DNA of 64,000 bases, taken from positions 14,351-78,350 of the forward strand of contig JBBSRC010000007.1 in the NCBI GenBank assembly GCA_038243395.1, written 5' to 3'. Shown here piece by piece: positions 44,155 through 53,862 of this stretch (positions within the stretch are counted from its first letter, which is position 1; the number at the start of each line of letters is the position of its first letter). The notes below the pieces were generated by a model. It did not search any database. It was not told where the DNA came from and was given only the letters and a program-made list of their open reading frames with translations. The translations under genes were made by a program, and so were the position numbers. Source of the stretch: Gelidibacter sp038243395 (GTDB taxonomy: Bacteria > Bacteroidota > Bacteroidia > Flavobacteriales > Flavobacteriaceae).

Positions 44155-44692
44155 AGCGTATTCTAAAACTTTAGGATGTGATTGTGCCTAAGCAATAGAA
44201 ATGTTGATGGGTGAACCAACTGTTTATTGCCAAATGGTTGACTGTTTTCACTTCTTGTGCATATCGGCGCTAAGAAACACGAAGAACAAAAAATGGATCC
44301 AATTGAGATGTTTTTTTTTGTCAGATTGATATTCCCCAACTCCGTTTTATTTATCACTAAAAACAACCTTCTAATAAGTGAACTTTAAAATTCGATTCTA
44401 GTTTATTCTCCTTATTTATTGTGAAACTATATCTTTGATAGTTTATCATAGTCGGAGCCTTTATTTTGGCAAATATCTTCCTTCAGAGGTCTGCATTATG
44501 ATTGTGAGACCATCAATAAAGCTTCGAATTTTAACAAATTTTACTTGGGTGGAAGAATAATGATTTTAGGTTTGTTTAGAATATTATTCCGCCTTAAGAT
44601 TTAGACCACCTAAATCATGGGAATTTGTAATTCATAAAGCAGATATTTGAGAGTTAACATAAAGATATAAAGACAATTAATTATAAAACGCA
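44155..44692. other. Intergenic region without a recognised gene
   Basis: The ~540 bases between the efflux operon and the mechanosensitive channel gene contain only short, unconvincing frames (one of 67 codons on the minus strand with a low-complexity start). No repeat, hairpin terminator or promoter could be named with confidence. Confidence 0.4.
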
Positions 44693-44698
44693 GTGCTC

Positions 44699-45802
44699 AT
44701 GACAGAATTTGTAGAAACATATAAATGGCATCTAATCTACGGCGCAATTGTTATCGTCGTGGTTGTATTGCTCCATATTATAACCGATCTCTTAAATAAA
44801 TGGTTACTTAAAAAAGAAATTGAAAGAAATCCAAGACCTTCGATAAAGCATTTAAAGCCTCTCAAAATATTAAAGCGTACTTTAAATACACTTTGGTTAG
44901 TATTAGGACTGATTGCGCTGAGTTTTATTTTTGTAGATCGGGAGAAGGATGAAACCTTAATTGGTTATTTTAAACTAAGCGGATATTTGGGTGTCGTGAC
45001 TGTTGTAACTCTCGTAGCAACAGCGTTGTGCAACCTCTGGTTTAAACGTCAGATTCAAGAAAGAACGCTTTTGGACTATGATACTACAAGCTATAAGTTC
45101 TTACGCTATGTTGCGGTTTTTATTATTTGTTTCATCGGGATTATTCTAGGAATAATGGCTTTCCCATCGTTGCGAGGTGTCGCACAAACCGCCCTTGGTG
45201 GCGCTGGAGTTCTTGCTCTTATTGCCGGTTTTGCCTCCCAAGAAGCCTTGTCCAATTTAGTGGGAGGTGTTTTTATTATTTCATTTAAGCCTTTCAGAAT
45301 TGGCGACGTTGTAAAACTGTCCGATTCAATGGTAGGAACGGTTACGGACATTACATTGCGCCATACCGTAATCCGCAATTTTGAAAATAAAATGATCGTC
45401 ATTCCAAATGCGGTTATCAATAAAGAAAAACTGATCAACTACAATTTAGGCGAATTAAAATGCTGTGAGTATATTGAAATGAACATTTCTTATGACAGTG
45501 ATATCGATCTGGCCAAAAATATATTAAGGGAAGAATGTGAAAACCACCCTTTAATTCTGGACAATCGTTCACACATCGATAAAAAGAGTGGTAAGCCAAT
45601 GATAAGAACTGCACTGACCAAAATTAATGACTCGTCATTAACCATCAGAGCTTGGGCATGGGCACGCACATCTGGAGATGCATTTACCATAAAATGCGAT
45701 GTCTTGGAAAGCACAAAAAAACAATATGATAAAGAAGGGGTCGATTTGTCATTTCCAACCAGAACCATTTATGTTAAAAATGGCTTAGGTGAAATAGTTT
45801 AG
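44699..45802 (+). CDS. MscS-family mechanosensitive ion channel
   Basis: This protein of about 367 residues has three or more N-terminal helices, then the pore helix GGAGVLALIAGFASQEALSNLVGGVFI, with the Ala/Gly pattern of the MscS TM3, followed by the beta-domain FRIGDVVKLSDSMVGTVTDITLRHTVIRNFENKMIVIPNAVI and the alpha/beta C-terminal domain. The channel opens on membrane tension to release osmolytes. An ATG at 44699 is preferred over an in-frame GTG at 44693. It is transcribed alone, convergent with the ABC operon. Confidence 0.93.
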   Translation: MTEFVETYKWHLIYGAIVIVVVVLLHIITDLLNKWLLKKEIERNPRPSIKHLKPLKILKRTLNTLWLVLGLIALSFIFVDREKDETLIGYFKLSGYLGVVTVVTLVATALCNLWFKRQIQERTLLDYDTTSYKFLRYVAVFIICFIGIILGIMAFPSLRGVAQTALGGAGVLALIAGFASQEALSNLVGGVFIISFKPFRIGDVVKLSDSMVGTVTDITLRHTVIRNFENKMIVIPNAVINKEKLINYNLGELKCCEYIEMNISYDSDIDLAKNILREECENHPLILDNRSHIDKKSGKPMIRTALTKINDSSLTIRAWAWARTSGDAFTIKCDVLESTKKQYDKEGVDLSFPTRTIYVKNGLGEIV

Positions 45803-46010
45803 AATAAGGAATATCAGTAAAGTATAAGTTAATATAAGCTTGATCATTAGCCAATAATACAGCTGATTGGGTTTAAGTAATAAGCTCATTTAAGTCCAAT
45901 TAAAATTCTAGTTAATACGCAGTAGCGGACGATAAGCTTCATCTCAATAATGATCTATCCGGCATAAATTAATCACTTCATTTCGTACTTTAATTCCTCA
46001 GGGAGATGAT

Positions 46011-47132
46011 TTACGTTGTTTTATTATAACTCCAAACTGCTAAACCATTCATCACAATGGCATAAACAAGTGTTTTAATCAGTTGTGGTAAGATATCCAT
46101 AAACCCAGAGCCTTTCAGCATGACCATCCGCATCACTTGAACAAAGTATTTTATAGGATTGAACTCGGTAATGATCTGTGCCCATTTCGGCATACTTTCA
46201 ATAGGAGTGAACAAACCGCTCATTAATATAAAGATGACCATGAAAAACCAAGCAATAAACATGGCTTGTTGTTGGGTATCGGTAAAATTTGAGATGAATA
46301 AACCAATCCCCAGCACCACTAAAATATAAATAGAGGTGTACAAATACATAAGTGCTAAACTGCCAAGCATTGGGATGTTAAATATCAAGCGAGCTAGTAT
46401 TAATCCAACCGTGAGTAGACTCATTCCAATGACCCAAAACGGGAAGAGTTTACCTATGATGAATTGACTTTTTTTTATAGGCGTCACGTTAATTTGTTCT
46501 AGAGTTCCGATTTCTTTTTCTCGGACGATGTTCATCCCGGACAGAAAAAGTGTGATCATGGTAACTAACAACACCAAAATTCCCGGTACCATATAAGTTT
46601 TATAGTTTAAGGTTTCATTATACCAAAACAACGGGATGGTTTCAATATTTATAGGCTGGATTTGAGCATCGGAAATTTGCATTAAATCTGTTTTTATGTT
46701 CTTGTTGTAATTTTGAATTATTTGAGTTAGATAAACGCTTTGTAAACCGGCCGCCGCACCATCAATGGCATTAATAGTGACGCCTAGACTATTGCGATTT
46801 TCTTTTTGTAAATCACGTTCGAAATGATTTGGAATTTCTAAAACAACATCAATTTCTCCTTTTAACATGGCTGAACTCGCATTTTTTTGTGATGGAAACT
46901 GAGTCAAAACATTAAAATAGGTCGAGGCATTAAATTTCTCGATTATCGCTCTCGATTTTGAGGTGTGATCATTATCAATATAGCCGAATTTTATATTTTT
47001 CACCTCAAAAGTGGCAGCATTGGATAAAATGATGAGTTGGAGTAGGGGCAACACAAAAATAATAGGAAGCATCCCTCTATTTCTAAAGATTTGCTTGAAC
47101 TCTTTTTGTATGATGTAAAGTATTGTTTTCAT
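46011..47132 (-). CDS. ABC-2 type permease (YbhR/YbhS-like), distal
   Basis: This protein of about 373 residues has one N-terminal helix (about 18-38, GMLPIIFVLPLLQLIILSNA), a ~130-residue periplasmic domain and five C-terminal helices. The segment MNIVREKEIGTLEQINVTPIKKSQFIIGKLFPFWVIG is the ABC-2 permease signature. The start at 47132 is preferred over one 30 bases upstream, because it leads straight into the usual ILYIIQKEFKQIFRNRG. It works with a near-identical-architecture permease encoded before it and two ATPases. Last gene of the operon. Confidence 0.9.
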   Translation of the reverse strand: MKTILYIIQKEFKQIFRNRGMLPIIFVLPLLQLIILSNAATFEVKNIKFGYIDNDHTSKSRAIIEKFNASTYFNVLTQFPSQKNASSAMLKGEIDVVLEIPNHFERDLQKENRNSLGVTINAIDGAAAGLQSVYLTQIIQNYNKNIKTDLMQISDAQIQPINIETIPLFWYNETLNYKTYMVPGILVLLVTMITLFLSGMNIVREKEIGTLEQINVTPIKKSQFIIGKLFPFWVIGMSLLTVGLILARLIFNIPMLGSLALMYLYTSIYILVVLGIGLFISNFTDTQQQAMFIAWFFMVIFILMSGLFTPIESMPKWAQIITEFNPIKYFVQVMRMVMLKGSGFMDILPQLIKTLVYAIVMNGLAVWSYNKTT

Positions 47133-47203
47133 AATCTTTTTCCACCTTTCGTCTTCGCTCAAGATAAACTTCAGTGGATCTCTTTTTATATTTTTCTTCT
47201 AAA

Positions 47204-47258
47204 TCTCTAATCTCTAATCTCTAATCTCTAAACTCTAAACTCTAAGCTCTAAACTCTA
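47204..47258. repeat. Heptanucleotide tandem repeat (telomere-like)
   Basis: Eight near-perfect units of seven bases lie between the two permease genes: four TCTCTAA, two ACTCTAA, one GCTCTAA and a last degenerate ACTCTAT. The array is within an operon but outside both coding frames. It may vary in copy number. Confidence 0.85.
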
Positions 47259-47263
47259 TTTTC

Positions 47264-48370
47264 TCACTCCAATCTAATTTTATATTTCTTCACACTCAAT
47301 CCTATAAAAAACACCGTCATTCCTAACAGAATAAGGGTTTCCTTCCATATATACTGAAATCCTACACCTTTAAGCATAATCCCTTTGATGATGATTATGA
47401 ACCATTTAGCAGGAATGATATTACTAATGATTTGGAGTGGCATGGGCATACTGGAAATAGGAAAAATAAATCCTGACAGTAATATCACAGGAAGCATCAA
47501 TCCCATTAATGAAAGCATCATAGCGGTTTGTTGGGTTGCTGAAATTGTTGAGATTAATATCCCTAATGCGAGCGACGTAATAATGAATAATACGCTTTCC
47601 AAGCCTAATAAAAATAAACTGCCTTGAATAGGCATATTAAAGATGAAAATGCTCATCGCAACAATAACAATAGCATTAATAATGGATAGAAAGATATAGG
47701 GAAAGACTTTTCCAATAATTACCTGAAATGGTTTTATGGGTGATACTAATAGGATTTCCATGGTACCCAATTCCTTTTCGCGTGTGATGGAAATGGAAGT
47801 CATCATGGCGGAAACCAACATCAAAATAATGGTCATTACCCCTGGGACGAACATATAAACACTTTTTAACTCTGGATTATAAACCATCCGTGTTTGAGGA
47901 ATTATTTGATAAGCAATGGTAATTTCCTTGTTCAATTCCTTTTTATAATGCTGCAGGATGGCATTTACATAATTGTTGATAGTATTCGCCGTATTTGGAT
48001 CTGTGGCATCGGTAATAATCTGGATAGTTGCCTTGTGATCTTTGATCAATTTTTTACCGAAATTCCTTTCGAAATTTAGAACCGCCTTAACTTGTCCCTT
48101 TTCAAATACTGCAGCGATATCTGCTTCACGAGTGATAATCTGTTTGACACTAAAATATTTTGAAGCTGCTATTTTATTGATGATCTCTTCTGTTGAAGCA
48201 TCTTTAGAATGGTCTAAAATAGCAATATCTACATTATTAATTTCATTGGTAATCGCAAAACCGAACAGCAGAATTTGGGCAATAGGCATTCCGAAGAGAA
48301 TAAACAATGAGCGTCGATCCCTAAAGATATGGTAGAATTCCTTTTGTATAAAACCTTTGAAACTTTTCAT
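47264..48370 (-). CDS. ABC-2 type permease (YbhR/YbhS-like), proximal
   Basis: This 368-residue permease matches its neighbour in layout: a first helix after the KSFKGFIQKEFYHIFRDRRSLFILFG start, a periplasmic domain, and ITREKELGTMEILLVSPIKPFQVIIGKVFPYIF followed by five helices. Two different permeases probably form a heterodimer, as YbhS and YbhR do in E. coli. A heptamer repeat separates the two genes. It is followed upstream by the second ATPase gene after a 188-base gap. Confidence 0.9.
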   Translation of the reverse strand: MKSFKGFIQKEFYHIFRDRRSLFILFGMPIAQILLFGFAITNEINNVDIAILDHSKDASTEEIINKIAASKYFSVKQIITREADIAAVFEKGQVKAVLNFERNFGKKLIKDHKATIQIITDATDPNTANTINNYVNAILQHYKKELNKEITIAYQIIPQTRMVYNPELKSVYMFVPGVMTIILMLVSAMMTSISITREKELGTMEILLVSPIKPFQVIIGKVFPYIFLSIINAIVIVAMSIFIFNMPIQGSLFLLGLESVLFIITSLALGILISTISATQQTAMMLSLMGLMLPVILLSGFIFPISSMPMPLQIISNIIPAKWFIIIIKGIMLKGVGFQYIWKETLILLGMTVFFIGLSVKKYKIRLE

Positions 48371-48558
48371 AATCAGTCCCTCCGAAGGTGCGGATCTCTA
48401 GTTAATATTTTCATTGTTTATGTCCCAGTCTATTCAATTAAATCAGGGGTAGCTTTTGGTTATGTCAAATCGCATTTTCCTTAGTATTAGTTTGTTATAG
48501 TTGCTGCATTAAACTTTCAGTTGAATACATTATATTCTTTTAAACTTCGAGTAAAAAC

Positions 48559-49290
48559 TCACTGCCCTCTGGCCAATTTCAAAAAAACATCATTCATACT
48601 CCTCACATCATACTGTTCTTTTAACCTTCTAGGCGTATCCAAAGCTTCAATTTTTCCGTTGACCATGATGGAAACCCGGTCGCAATATTCGGCCTCATCC
48701 ATATAATGCGTGGTCACAAAAACAGTAGTGCCATTATGGGCGGCTTTGTAGATCAACTCCCAAAATTGCCGTCGCGTTATGGGATCGACGCCTCCCGTAG
48801 GTTCATCTAAAAACACGATTTTAGGATCGTGAATGAGAGACACAGAAAAAGATAGTTTCTGTTTCCATCCCAATGGTAAATCCCCGACTAAAGAATTAGC
48901 TACCTTTTCCAGACCCAGATCTTCAATCAACACATCCGATTTTTTCTTGATGGTTTTTCTGGACAAACCATAAATTCCACCAAAAAATGTAATGTTTTCT
49001 TTAACCGTTAAATCGTCATATAGGGCAAATTTTTGGCTCATATAACCGATATTCTTTTTAATGGCTTCGGCCTGTGTGAATACATCAAAACCTGCAACTG
49101 TCGCTTTTCCTGAAGTTGGAGTGGAAATACCGATCAACATTTTGATGGCTGTCGTTTTCCCCGCGCCATTGGCACCAAGAAATCCGAAAATCTCTCCTTT
49201 TTCAATGTCAAAAGTAATGGCATCGACTGCCGTAAAATCGCCAAACATTTTAGTTAAGCCTTCTACCTGTATGACTTTAGTTATACCCAT
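48559..49290 (-). CDS. ABC transporter ATP-binding protein (YbhF second-half-like)
   Basis: This 243-residue ATPase has Walker A GANGAGKTT (39-47), Walker B IVFLDEPTGGVDP (about 157-169) and the switch histidine VTTHYMDEAE. The signature region reads LPLGWKQKLS instead of LSGGxxQ, a change typical of the second half of YbhF-type ATPases. It pairs with the ATPase encoded 3 bases upstream (49294-50196); in E. coli both halves are one protein. It energises the two permeases. Confidence 0.92.
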   Translation of the reverse strand: MGITKVIQVEGLTKMFGDFTAVDAITFDIEKGEIFGFLGANGAGKTTAIKMLIGISTPTSGKATVAGFDVFTQAEAIKKNIGYMSQKFALYDDLTVKENITFFGGIYGLSRKTIKKKSDVLIEDLGLEKVANSLVGDLPLGWKQKLSFSVSLIHDPKIVFLDEPTGGVDPITRRQFWELIYKAAHNGTTVFVTTHYMDEAEYCDRVSIMVNGKIEALDTPRRLKEQYDVRSMNDVFLKLARGQ

Positions 49291-49293
49291 AGT

Positions 49294-50196
49294 TTACTTC
49301 GCCAATTCCATAAAAACATCTTCAATCGAAGCTTGAGTTTTTTCAATTTCAATTTCTAAAAGATGTCCCGACTCTAAATATTGATGTAATTCCTGCGGAT
49401 TAAAATCCGCTCTTTTATCTGTGTAATGCACAAATTCCCCAAAAGGATAGACGCTGTGGTTAAATTCGTAATCTTTAAGTTTGTTGATTAATTGGTACAT
49501 ATTATTTGCGCTCACATTGTAAATTGATTTTGGATAATTCTTTACAATGGCATCAGGGGTATTAATCTCCAAAATTTTCCCGTCTTGGATCAATGCCACA
49601 CGATCGCAAAGTTCCGCTTCATCCATATAAGGTGTGGACACCAAAATGGTAATGTCCTTTTGTTGCAGACGTTTTAGCATTTCCCAAAATTCTTTTCTTG
49701 AAACGGGATCAACGCCCGTTGTAGGCTCGTCTAAAAACAGAACTTTCGGCTTGTGAATGAGCGCGCAGCACAAAGCTAATTTCTGCTTCATTCCACCAGA
49801 AAGTTTACCAGCACGACGATTTTTAAAAGGTTCAATTTGAACATAAATATCTTTTATCAAATCGTAGTTTTCTTCAATTGTTGTTCGGAAAATGGTGGCA
49901 AAGAAATTTAAGTTTTCTTCTACTGTCAAATCCTGATATAGTGAAAACTTACCAGGCATATAACCCACATTTTTCCGAATTTGCTTATAATCTGCTAGCA
50001 CATCAAAACCAGCAACGGTTGCGGTGCCTTCATCAGCAATTAGCAAGGTGGTCAGAACTCTAAAAAGTGTTGTTTTGCCGGCACCATCAGGTCCAATAAG
50101 CCCGAAAAGCTCCCCAAGTTCCACTTCAAATGAAATGTTTTGTAAAGCTTTTACGTTTTTATAGGACTTTGATATGTTGGCTACCGTGATACTCAT
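49294..50196 (-). CDS. ABC transporter ATP-binding protein (YbhF first-half-like)
   Basis: This 300-residue ATPase has Walker A GPDGAGKTT (35-43), signature LSGGMKQKLALCC, Walker B VLFLDEPTTGVDP and, at the switch position, STPYMDEAE where histidine is usual. GPDGAGKT is characteristic of the first half of YbhF. The C-terminal ~80 residues form an extra domain. The stop is 3 bases before the next ATPase, and its start abuts the His-rich lipoprotein gene. The missing switch histidine suggests one degenerate ATP site. Confidence 0.92.
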   Translation of the reverse strand: MSITVANISKSYKNVKALQNISFEVELGELFGLIGPDGAGKTTLFRVLTTLLIADEGTATVAGFDVLADYKQIRKNVGYMPGKFSLYQDLTVEENLNFFATIFRTTIEENYDLIKDIYVQIEPFKNRRAGKLSGGMKQKLALCCALIHKPKVLFLDEPTTGVDPVSRKEFWEMLKRLQQKDITILVSTPYMDEAELCDRVALIQDGKILEINTPDAIVKNYPKSIYNVSANNMYQLINKLKDYEFNHSVYPFGEFVHYTDKRADFNPQELHQYLESGHLLEIEIEKTQASIEDVFMELAK

Positions 50197-50706
50197 TTAT
50201 TTAAAATAATCTGAATATTTGTTTACATTCTCTTCAATACTGTGCTTTAATTTTGAGGCTTCTTCAAGAGACTGTGTTTCTGAAAGTGCATCAATTTTAG
50301 CCATTAAAGGCAAAAGCCAAACATGCAGATTATCGTGTGAAGCGCCTTTCATGGTACAATTCTTTACGACATAATTTTTGTCGCTATTGAGTTGGTCGGC
50401 TAATTTGTAGTAATCTTCTAATGTTTTGGTGGAGTGCGATTTGAGAAGGTTTTGCATTTTCTGTACGCCCTCATTAGTTTCGGGATTAGCCTCCCATTTG
50501 CTGCCATCGTTCATTGCGATTTCAGTGATCCAATTATTGCTTAATCCGTCGTCACTTAATTGATGGTCATCATTATGATCATCGTGTGAAACGGCTTCAA
50601 TTTCTTGATGTGTTATCTGTTCTGAAGCTTGTCCTTCTTTTTTGTTGTTATTACATCCGGTAAAAATGAGTGCTAACATGGCGATTGATAATAGTGTTTT
50701 TTTCAT
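50197..50706 (-). CDS. Histidine/aspartate-rich lipoprotein in the ABC operon
   Basis: The 169-residue protein has a lipobox (IFTGC, Cys18). The region after it is rich in His, Asp and Glu (SHDDHNDDHQ), a pattern that could bind a divalent metal or act as a flexible sensor. The helical C-terminal half (CTMKGASHDNLHVWLLPLMAKIDAL) also has His and Cys. It is unlike any standard component of YbhGFSR systems. It is directly joined to the ATPase gene, so it should work with this exporter, perhaps as metal sensor or substrate carrier. Family not recognised. Confidence 0.78.
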   Translation of the reverse strand: MKKTLLSIAMLALIFTGCNNNKKEGQASEQITHQEIEAVSHDDHNDDHQLSDDGLSNNWITEIAMNDGSKWEANPETNEGVQKMQNLLKSHSTKTLEDYYKLADQLNSDKNYVVKNCTMKGASHDNLHVWLLPLMAKIDALSETQSLEEASKLKHSIEENVNKYSDYFK

Positions 50707-50749
50707 AATGTTAAATTTAAAGGGTTGAATTTTAATGTTCTACTTAGTT

Positions 50750-51649
50750 CTATTTTTTATTCTTTTGAATCCATAATTCTGCTGGCATTCCTATTTTTAA
50801 GCTGCCATCATTAACGATATCTACTTTTATGGCATATACTAATGCGACGCGCTCTTCTTTGGTTTGAATAATTTTTGGAGTGAATTCTGCGTCCGACGCT
50901 ACCCAACTGATCTTTCCGTTATAAGATTTCATAGCATCGGTGTCGTCAATTTTCACGGTCACGTCTTGGCCGATTTTTAGACTAGCCAATTGTGGCTCAC
51001 TCACATATACGCGTAATTGCATTGTATTTAAATCTGCAATTTTATAGAGAGGTTTTCCAAATCCGGTAATTTCATTTGGTTCAGTGTATTTAGACAATAC
51101 GGTACCTTTAATGGGATTGATAATTTTACTTTTCTGGATTTGATCGTCGATTTGTTTTAACTGCACATCAATACTTTTCAATTCGTTGACCACCGGTGCA
51201 TTTTGGATTTCAACACTGTTGATTTGGCTTTTGATCACATCGATTTCGCCTTGAACGTCATCCAATTGTTTTTGGGTACCTGCATTGTCTTTTATCAAAT
51301 TTTCAGCACGTGATTTATTGGTGTTCGCAGTTTTTAGTTTAGCGTTCAACACGTTGATTTGAGATAATACACCTTTTGATTTTGAGCTGACGACCGCTTT
51401 TGAAATTTCTAAATGTTCACGTTTAAGTGCTAACGGAATGGTATCAATGTAACCGATAAATTGTCCTATTTCAAGCTTGTCGCCTTCATTGACATCAAAT
51501 TGCATCAGTTTCCCGTTGTTTTCTGCAGAAATGGTTATTTCTGTAGCCTCGAAATTCCCGTAACCATCTGCCTTTTCGTTGGAATTAGTACAGGACAACA
51601 AAATAGTAGCAATGAAGCTTATTCCTAATATATAATAATAATTTTTCAT
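50750..51649 (-). CDS. HlyD/YbhG-like periplasmic adaptor (lipoprotein)
   Basis: This 299-residue adaptor has a lipobox (LLSC, Cys at about 20), a lipoyl-like domain NNGKLMQFDVNEGDKLEIGQFIGYID, a coiled-coil hairpin of about 80 residues with NAKLKTANTNKSRAENLIKDNAGTQKQLDDVQGEIDVIKSQ, and a beta-barrel with KIGQDVTVKIDD. It joins the ABC pump to the TolC-type channel encoded next to it. Members of this branch export drugs or toxic small molecules. It lacks a true membrane helix and should be anchored by its lipid. Confidence 0.9.
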   Translation of the reverse strand: MKNYYYILGISFIATILLSCTNSNEKADGYGNFEATEITISAENNGKLMQFDVNEGDKLEIGQFIGYIDTIPLALKREHLEISKAVVSSKSKGVLSQINVLNAKLKTANTNKSRAENLIKDNAGTQKQLDDVQGEIDVIKSQINSVEIQNAPVVNELKSIDVQLKQIDDQIQKSKIINPIKGTVLSKYTEPNEITGFGKPLYKIADLNTMQLRVYVSEPQLASLKIGQDVTVKIDDTDAMKSYNGKISWVASDAEFTPKIIQTKEERVALVYAIKVDIVNDGSLKIGMPAELWIQKNKK

Positions 51650-51720
51650 TTGTTTTTGATTACTGATTTCGTAGACCTTAGCAGATTTTTTATTCCTTTG
51701 TGCATATGTAGGACATTTAA

Positions 51721-52971
51721 TTAGTGTCCGTTAATAATATTATAGTTGGCCTTTGCCAGTTGTAGTTGGATTTTATGCTTTACCAATGTGTTTTCGTCTT
51801 CATATAAATTTGTAAGTTCTGTAATGTACGCCGATGAGGTAATAACACCGCTTTTGAGCTGTGAATCTGCCGCTTTAAGCACTTCTCTTCTCAAGTTGAT
51901 AATCTCCATGTCGGAAGTGATGAAAGTTTGTATTTTAGCGATTTCTTTTTGTTGTTGATTTAGTTCGATGTTGGTGTTCAACTTGAAGGTTTCGGTTTCA
52001 GTTTCAATGATGTCTTTATTGATGGATAAAGACTCACGATGCTTTTTATTAGAATTCCAGTCGAACACATTCCAATTCAGTTTGACACCGACGGTATAAA
52101 AAGATTGAAAGGAATTATCAAGCATATTCAATCCTGGATTTCCATAGCCACCCGTAGCAAACGCAAGGAGTTTGGGTGAATTTTGTTTGGCGACCAAAGC
52201 TTGGTTGCTTTCAATTTCGTCTTTTTTAAGTTGAAATAATTCCAGTTCAGGTCGGTTTAATTCGGTATTTAACTTGGATTCTACTAACGGATTTCGAAAA
52301 ATTACCGAAGTATTCAACGATTGACCAATGATAAGTGAAAGTGTCTCAATGAGTACGACTTTAGTGCTTTCAACTTCCGTGAATTGTTGCATTAACTTCA
52401 ATAGCTCAGCTTCAAGGACTTTATCGGAAGTTGGTAAAAGAGCACCATAGGTAATTCCTGATTTCACTTCATTTAACTTAGCTTGTAATTGCTCTCGTTT
52501 AGCTCTTAGTAATAAATCTGTTTCCTGTATTAATAAAATTGAAAAATAAACGTGATTGATCTTATGCTTTAGTTGATATAGGTTGACTTCAACTTGTTTT
52601 TGTTTGGATTTGTGCTGTGCAGATTTTAGGTTTAATGAGGCGTCCGTTGCGCCACCATTATAGATCAGTTGATTCACGGAAAGCGTAGCTCTGTATTGAT
52701 CTTTATGTGGAGGTTGGATACCAGCGTTAGGAATAGGTATTTCGATAACATCAGATTGGTACGTCGCTTGCGCGTCTACATTTAGTTGTGGTAGTTTTGC
52801 TTTATAAATAACTTCTTGATCTATTTTGTTTTGGGCATCAAATAAATGCGATTGTTTTGCCAACGGGTAATTTGTAGTCGCTAATTCATAACATTCTTGA
52901 AGAGTTACGGTTTGCTGCGAAATCATTGTGGTAGAAAACAAGCCTATTAAAATGATGATTATCCGTTTCAT
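51721..52971 (-). CDS. TolC family outer-membrane channel (YbhG-type operon)
   Basis: This 416-residue TolC-like protein has a signal peptide (IIIILIGLFSTTMISQQ) followed by the OEP fold: QECYELATTNYPLAKQSHLFDAQNKIDQEVIYKAKLPQL near the start and a second repeat INLRREVLKAADSQLKSGVITSSAYITELTNLYEDENTLVKHKIQLQLAKANY near the end. It forms the outer exit for the ABC exporter. It directly follows the TetR gene (1-base gap) as first structural gene. Confidence 0.92.
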   Translation of the reverse strand: MKRIIIILIGLFSTTMISQQTVTLQECYELATTNYPLAKQSHLFDAQNKIDQEVIYKAKLPQLNVDAQATYQSDVIEIPIPNAGIQPPHKDQYRATLSVNQLIYNGGATDASLNLKSAQHKSKQKQVEVNLYQLKHKINHVYFSILLIQETDLLLRAKREQLQAKLNEVKSGITYGALLPTSDKVLEAELLKLMQQFTEVESTKVVLIETLSLIIGQSLNTSVIFRNPLVESKLNTELNRPELELFQLKKDEIESNQALVAKQNSPKLLAFATGGYGNPGLNMLDNSFQSFYTVGVKLNWNVFDWNSNKKHRESLSINKDIIETETETFKLNTNIELNQQQKEIAKIQTFITSDMEIINLRREVLKAADSQLKSGVITSSAYITELTNLYEDENTLVKHKIQLQLAKANYNIINGH

Positions 52972-52972
52972 T

Positions 52973-53587
52973 TTACGGTAGTTTTATGGAATTGATGATA
53001 AAATCAGCAACTTCTGTTTTTCGCCGTTCAATAAATTCTTTATAGGTTTTTTCATCTTTGTTTGCCAAGGCTTTAATTAATGGTTTTCCTAAAAACGGAA
53101 AGATATTAAGGGCGAGAATATTAACAAACAACTGTTCCGCGTCTATCGGACTGATCAGCCCTTCATTTATTTCAGCATCTACTTTAAGTTTGAATTTTTC
53201 TAAATTTGGAAAACCTGTATTCTGCTTCAGCTTCAAAACAAAATCTTCATTTCTATTCAACTCTTGGATAATGAAGTTTGGCAAATAGGGGTGCTTGATC
53301 ATAAAATCGGTATAGTTGAACGTGAAATTTTTGATCTTATGTTCAAGAGAGGAGTCATCGTTTAAAATGATATTTAACTGCGGTGCCAAAAGTGAAAATG
53401 CATTCTTAAAAACCGCTTCAAAAAGGAGTTGTTTATTTCTGTAATAATAGTGCAACATGGCTTTATTGATACCAGCTTTATCGGCAATTTCCTGCATTCT
53501 TGCGCCGTCCATTCCTTTGGATTGAAATACGTCTTTAGCGGCATCCAAGATTTGTTGTTCAGTCGTGGCTTCTTTCTCTTTCTTCAT
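52973..53587 (-). CDS. TetR/AcrR family regulator of the ABC exporter operon
   Basis: This protein of about 204 residues starts with the TetR DNA-binding helix-turn-helix (ILDAAKDVFQSKGMDGARMQEIADKAGINKAMLHYYYRNKQLLFEAVF) and has a helical ligand-binding domain. The start at 53587 is chosen because it begins MKKEKEATTEQQILDA, just before the DNA-binding domain; an upstream start would run through the operator. A perfect TTAACCA-N2-TGGTTAA palindrome 15 bases upstream suggests autorepression and control of the whole operon. It is the counterpart of CecR/YbiH. Confidence 0.92.
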   Translation of the reverse strand: MKKEKEATTEQQILDAAKDVFQSKGMDGARMQEIADKAGINKAMLHYYYRNKQLLFEAVFKNAFSLLAPQLNIILNDDSSLEHKIKNFTFNYTDFMIKHPYLPNFIIQELNRNEDFVLKLKQNTGFPNLEKFKLKVDAEINEGLISPIDAEQLFVNILALNIFPFLGKPLIKALANKDEKTYKEFIERRKTEVADFIINSIKLP

Positions 53588-53601
53588 ATCAACTAAAAAG
53601 T

Positions 53602-53617
53602 TTAACCAGTTGGTTAA
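53602..53617 (-). promoter_or_regulatory. TetR operator
   Basis: A perfect 7+7 inverted repeat, TTAACCA-GT-TGGTTAA, lies 15 bases upstream of the TetR start and would overlap its promoter, as expected for an autoregulatory site. Confidence 0.8.
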
Positions 53618-53862
53618 CAAATGTACAAAAAATAATCAAACCGTTTCCAGTTTGATCATTTTTTAGAGTTACAGCCTATTTTATCTAAAGTTTGTAAAAG
53701 ATTTAATAAAAATGATGAGCTGATCCTTTTTTAGAAGTTTATTAAAAAGATGATTGAACTGCTCATAGAGATCTCTTTAAATTCCTGTAAATAATTTGGT
53801 ATGCTTCTATAAGTTATTAAGTAACAGTCATGACTTCTTATAGTTCGAGACCGAAATTCGTA

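Noticed and set aside
44163..44366. 67-codon minus-strand frame
   Set aside because: No family, poor composition and no start context in an otherwise empty region.
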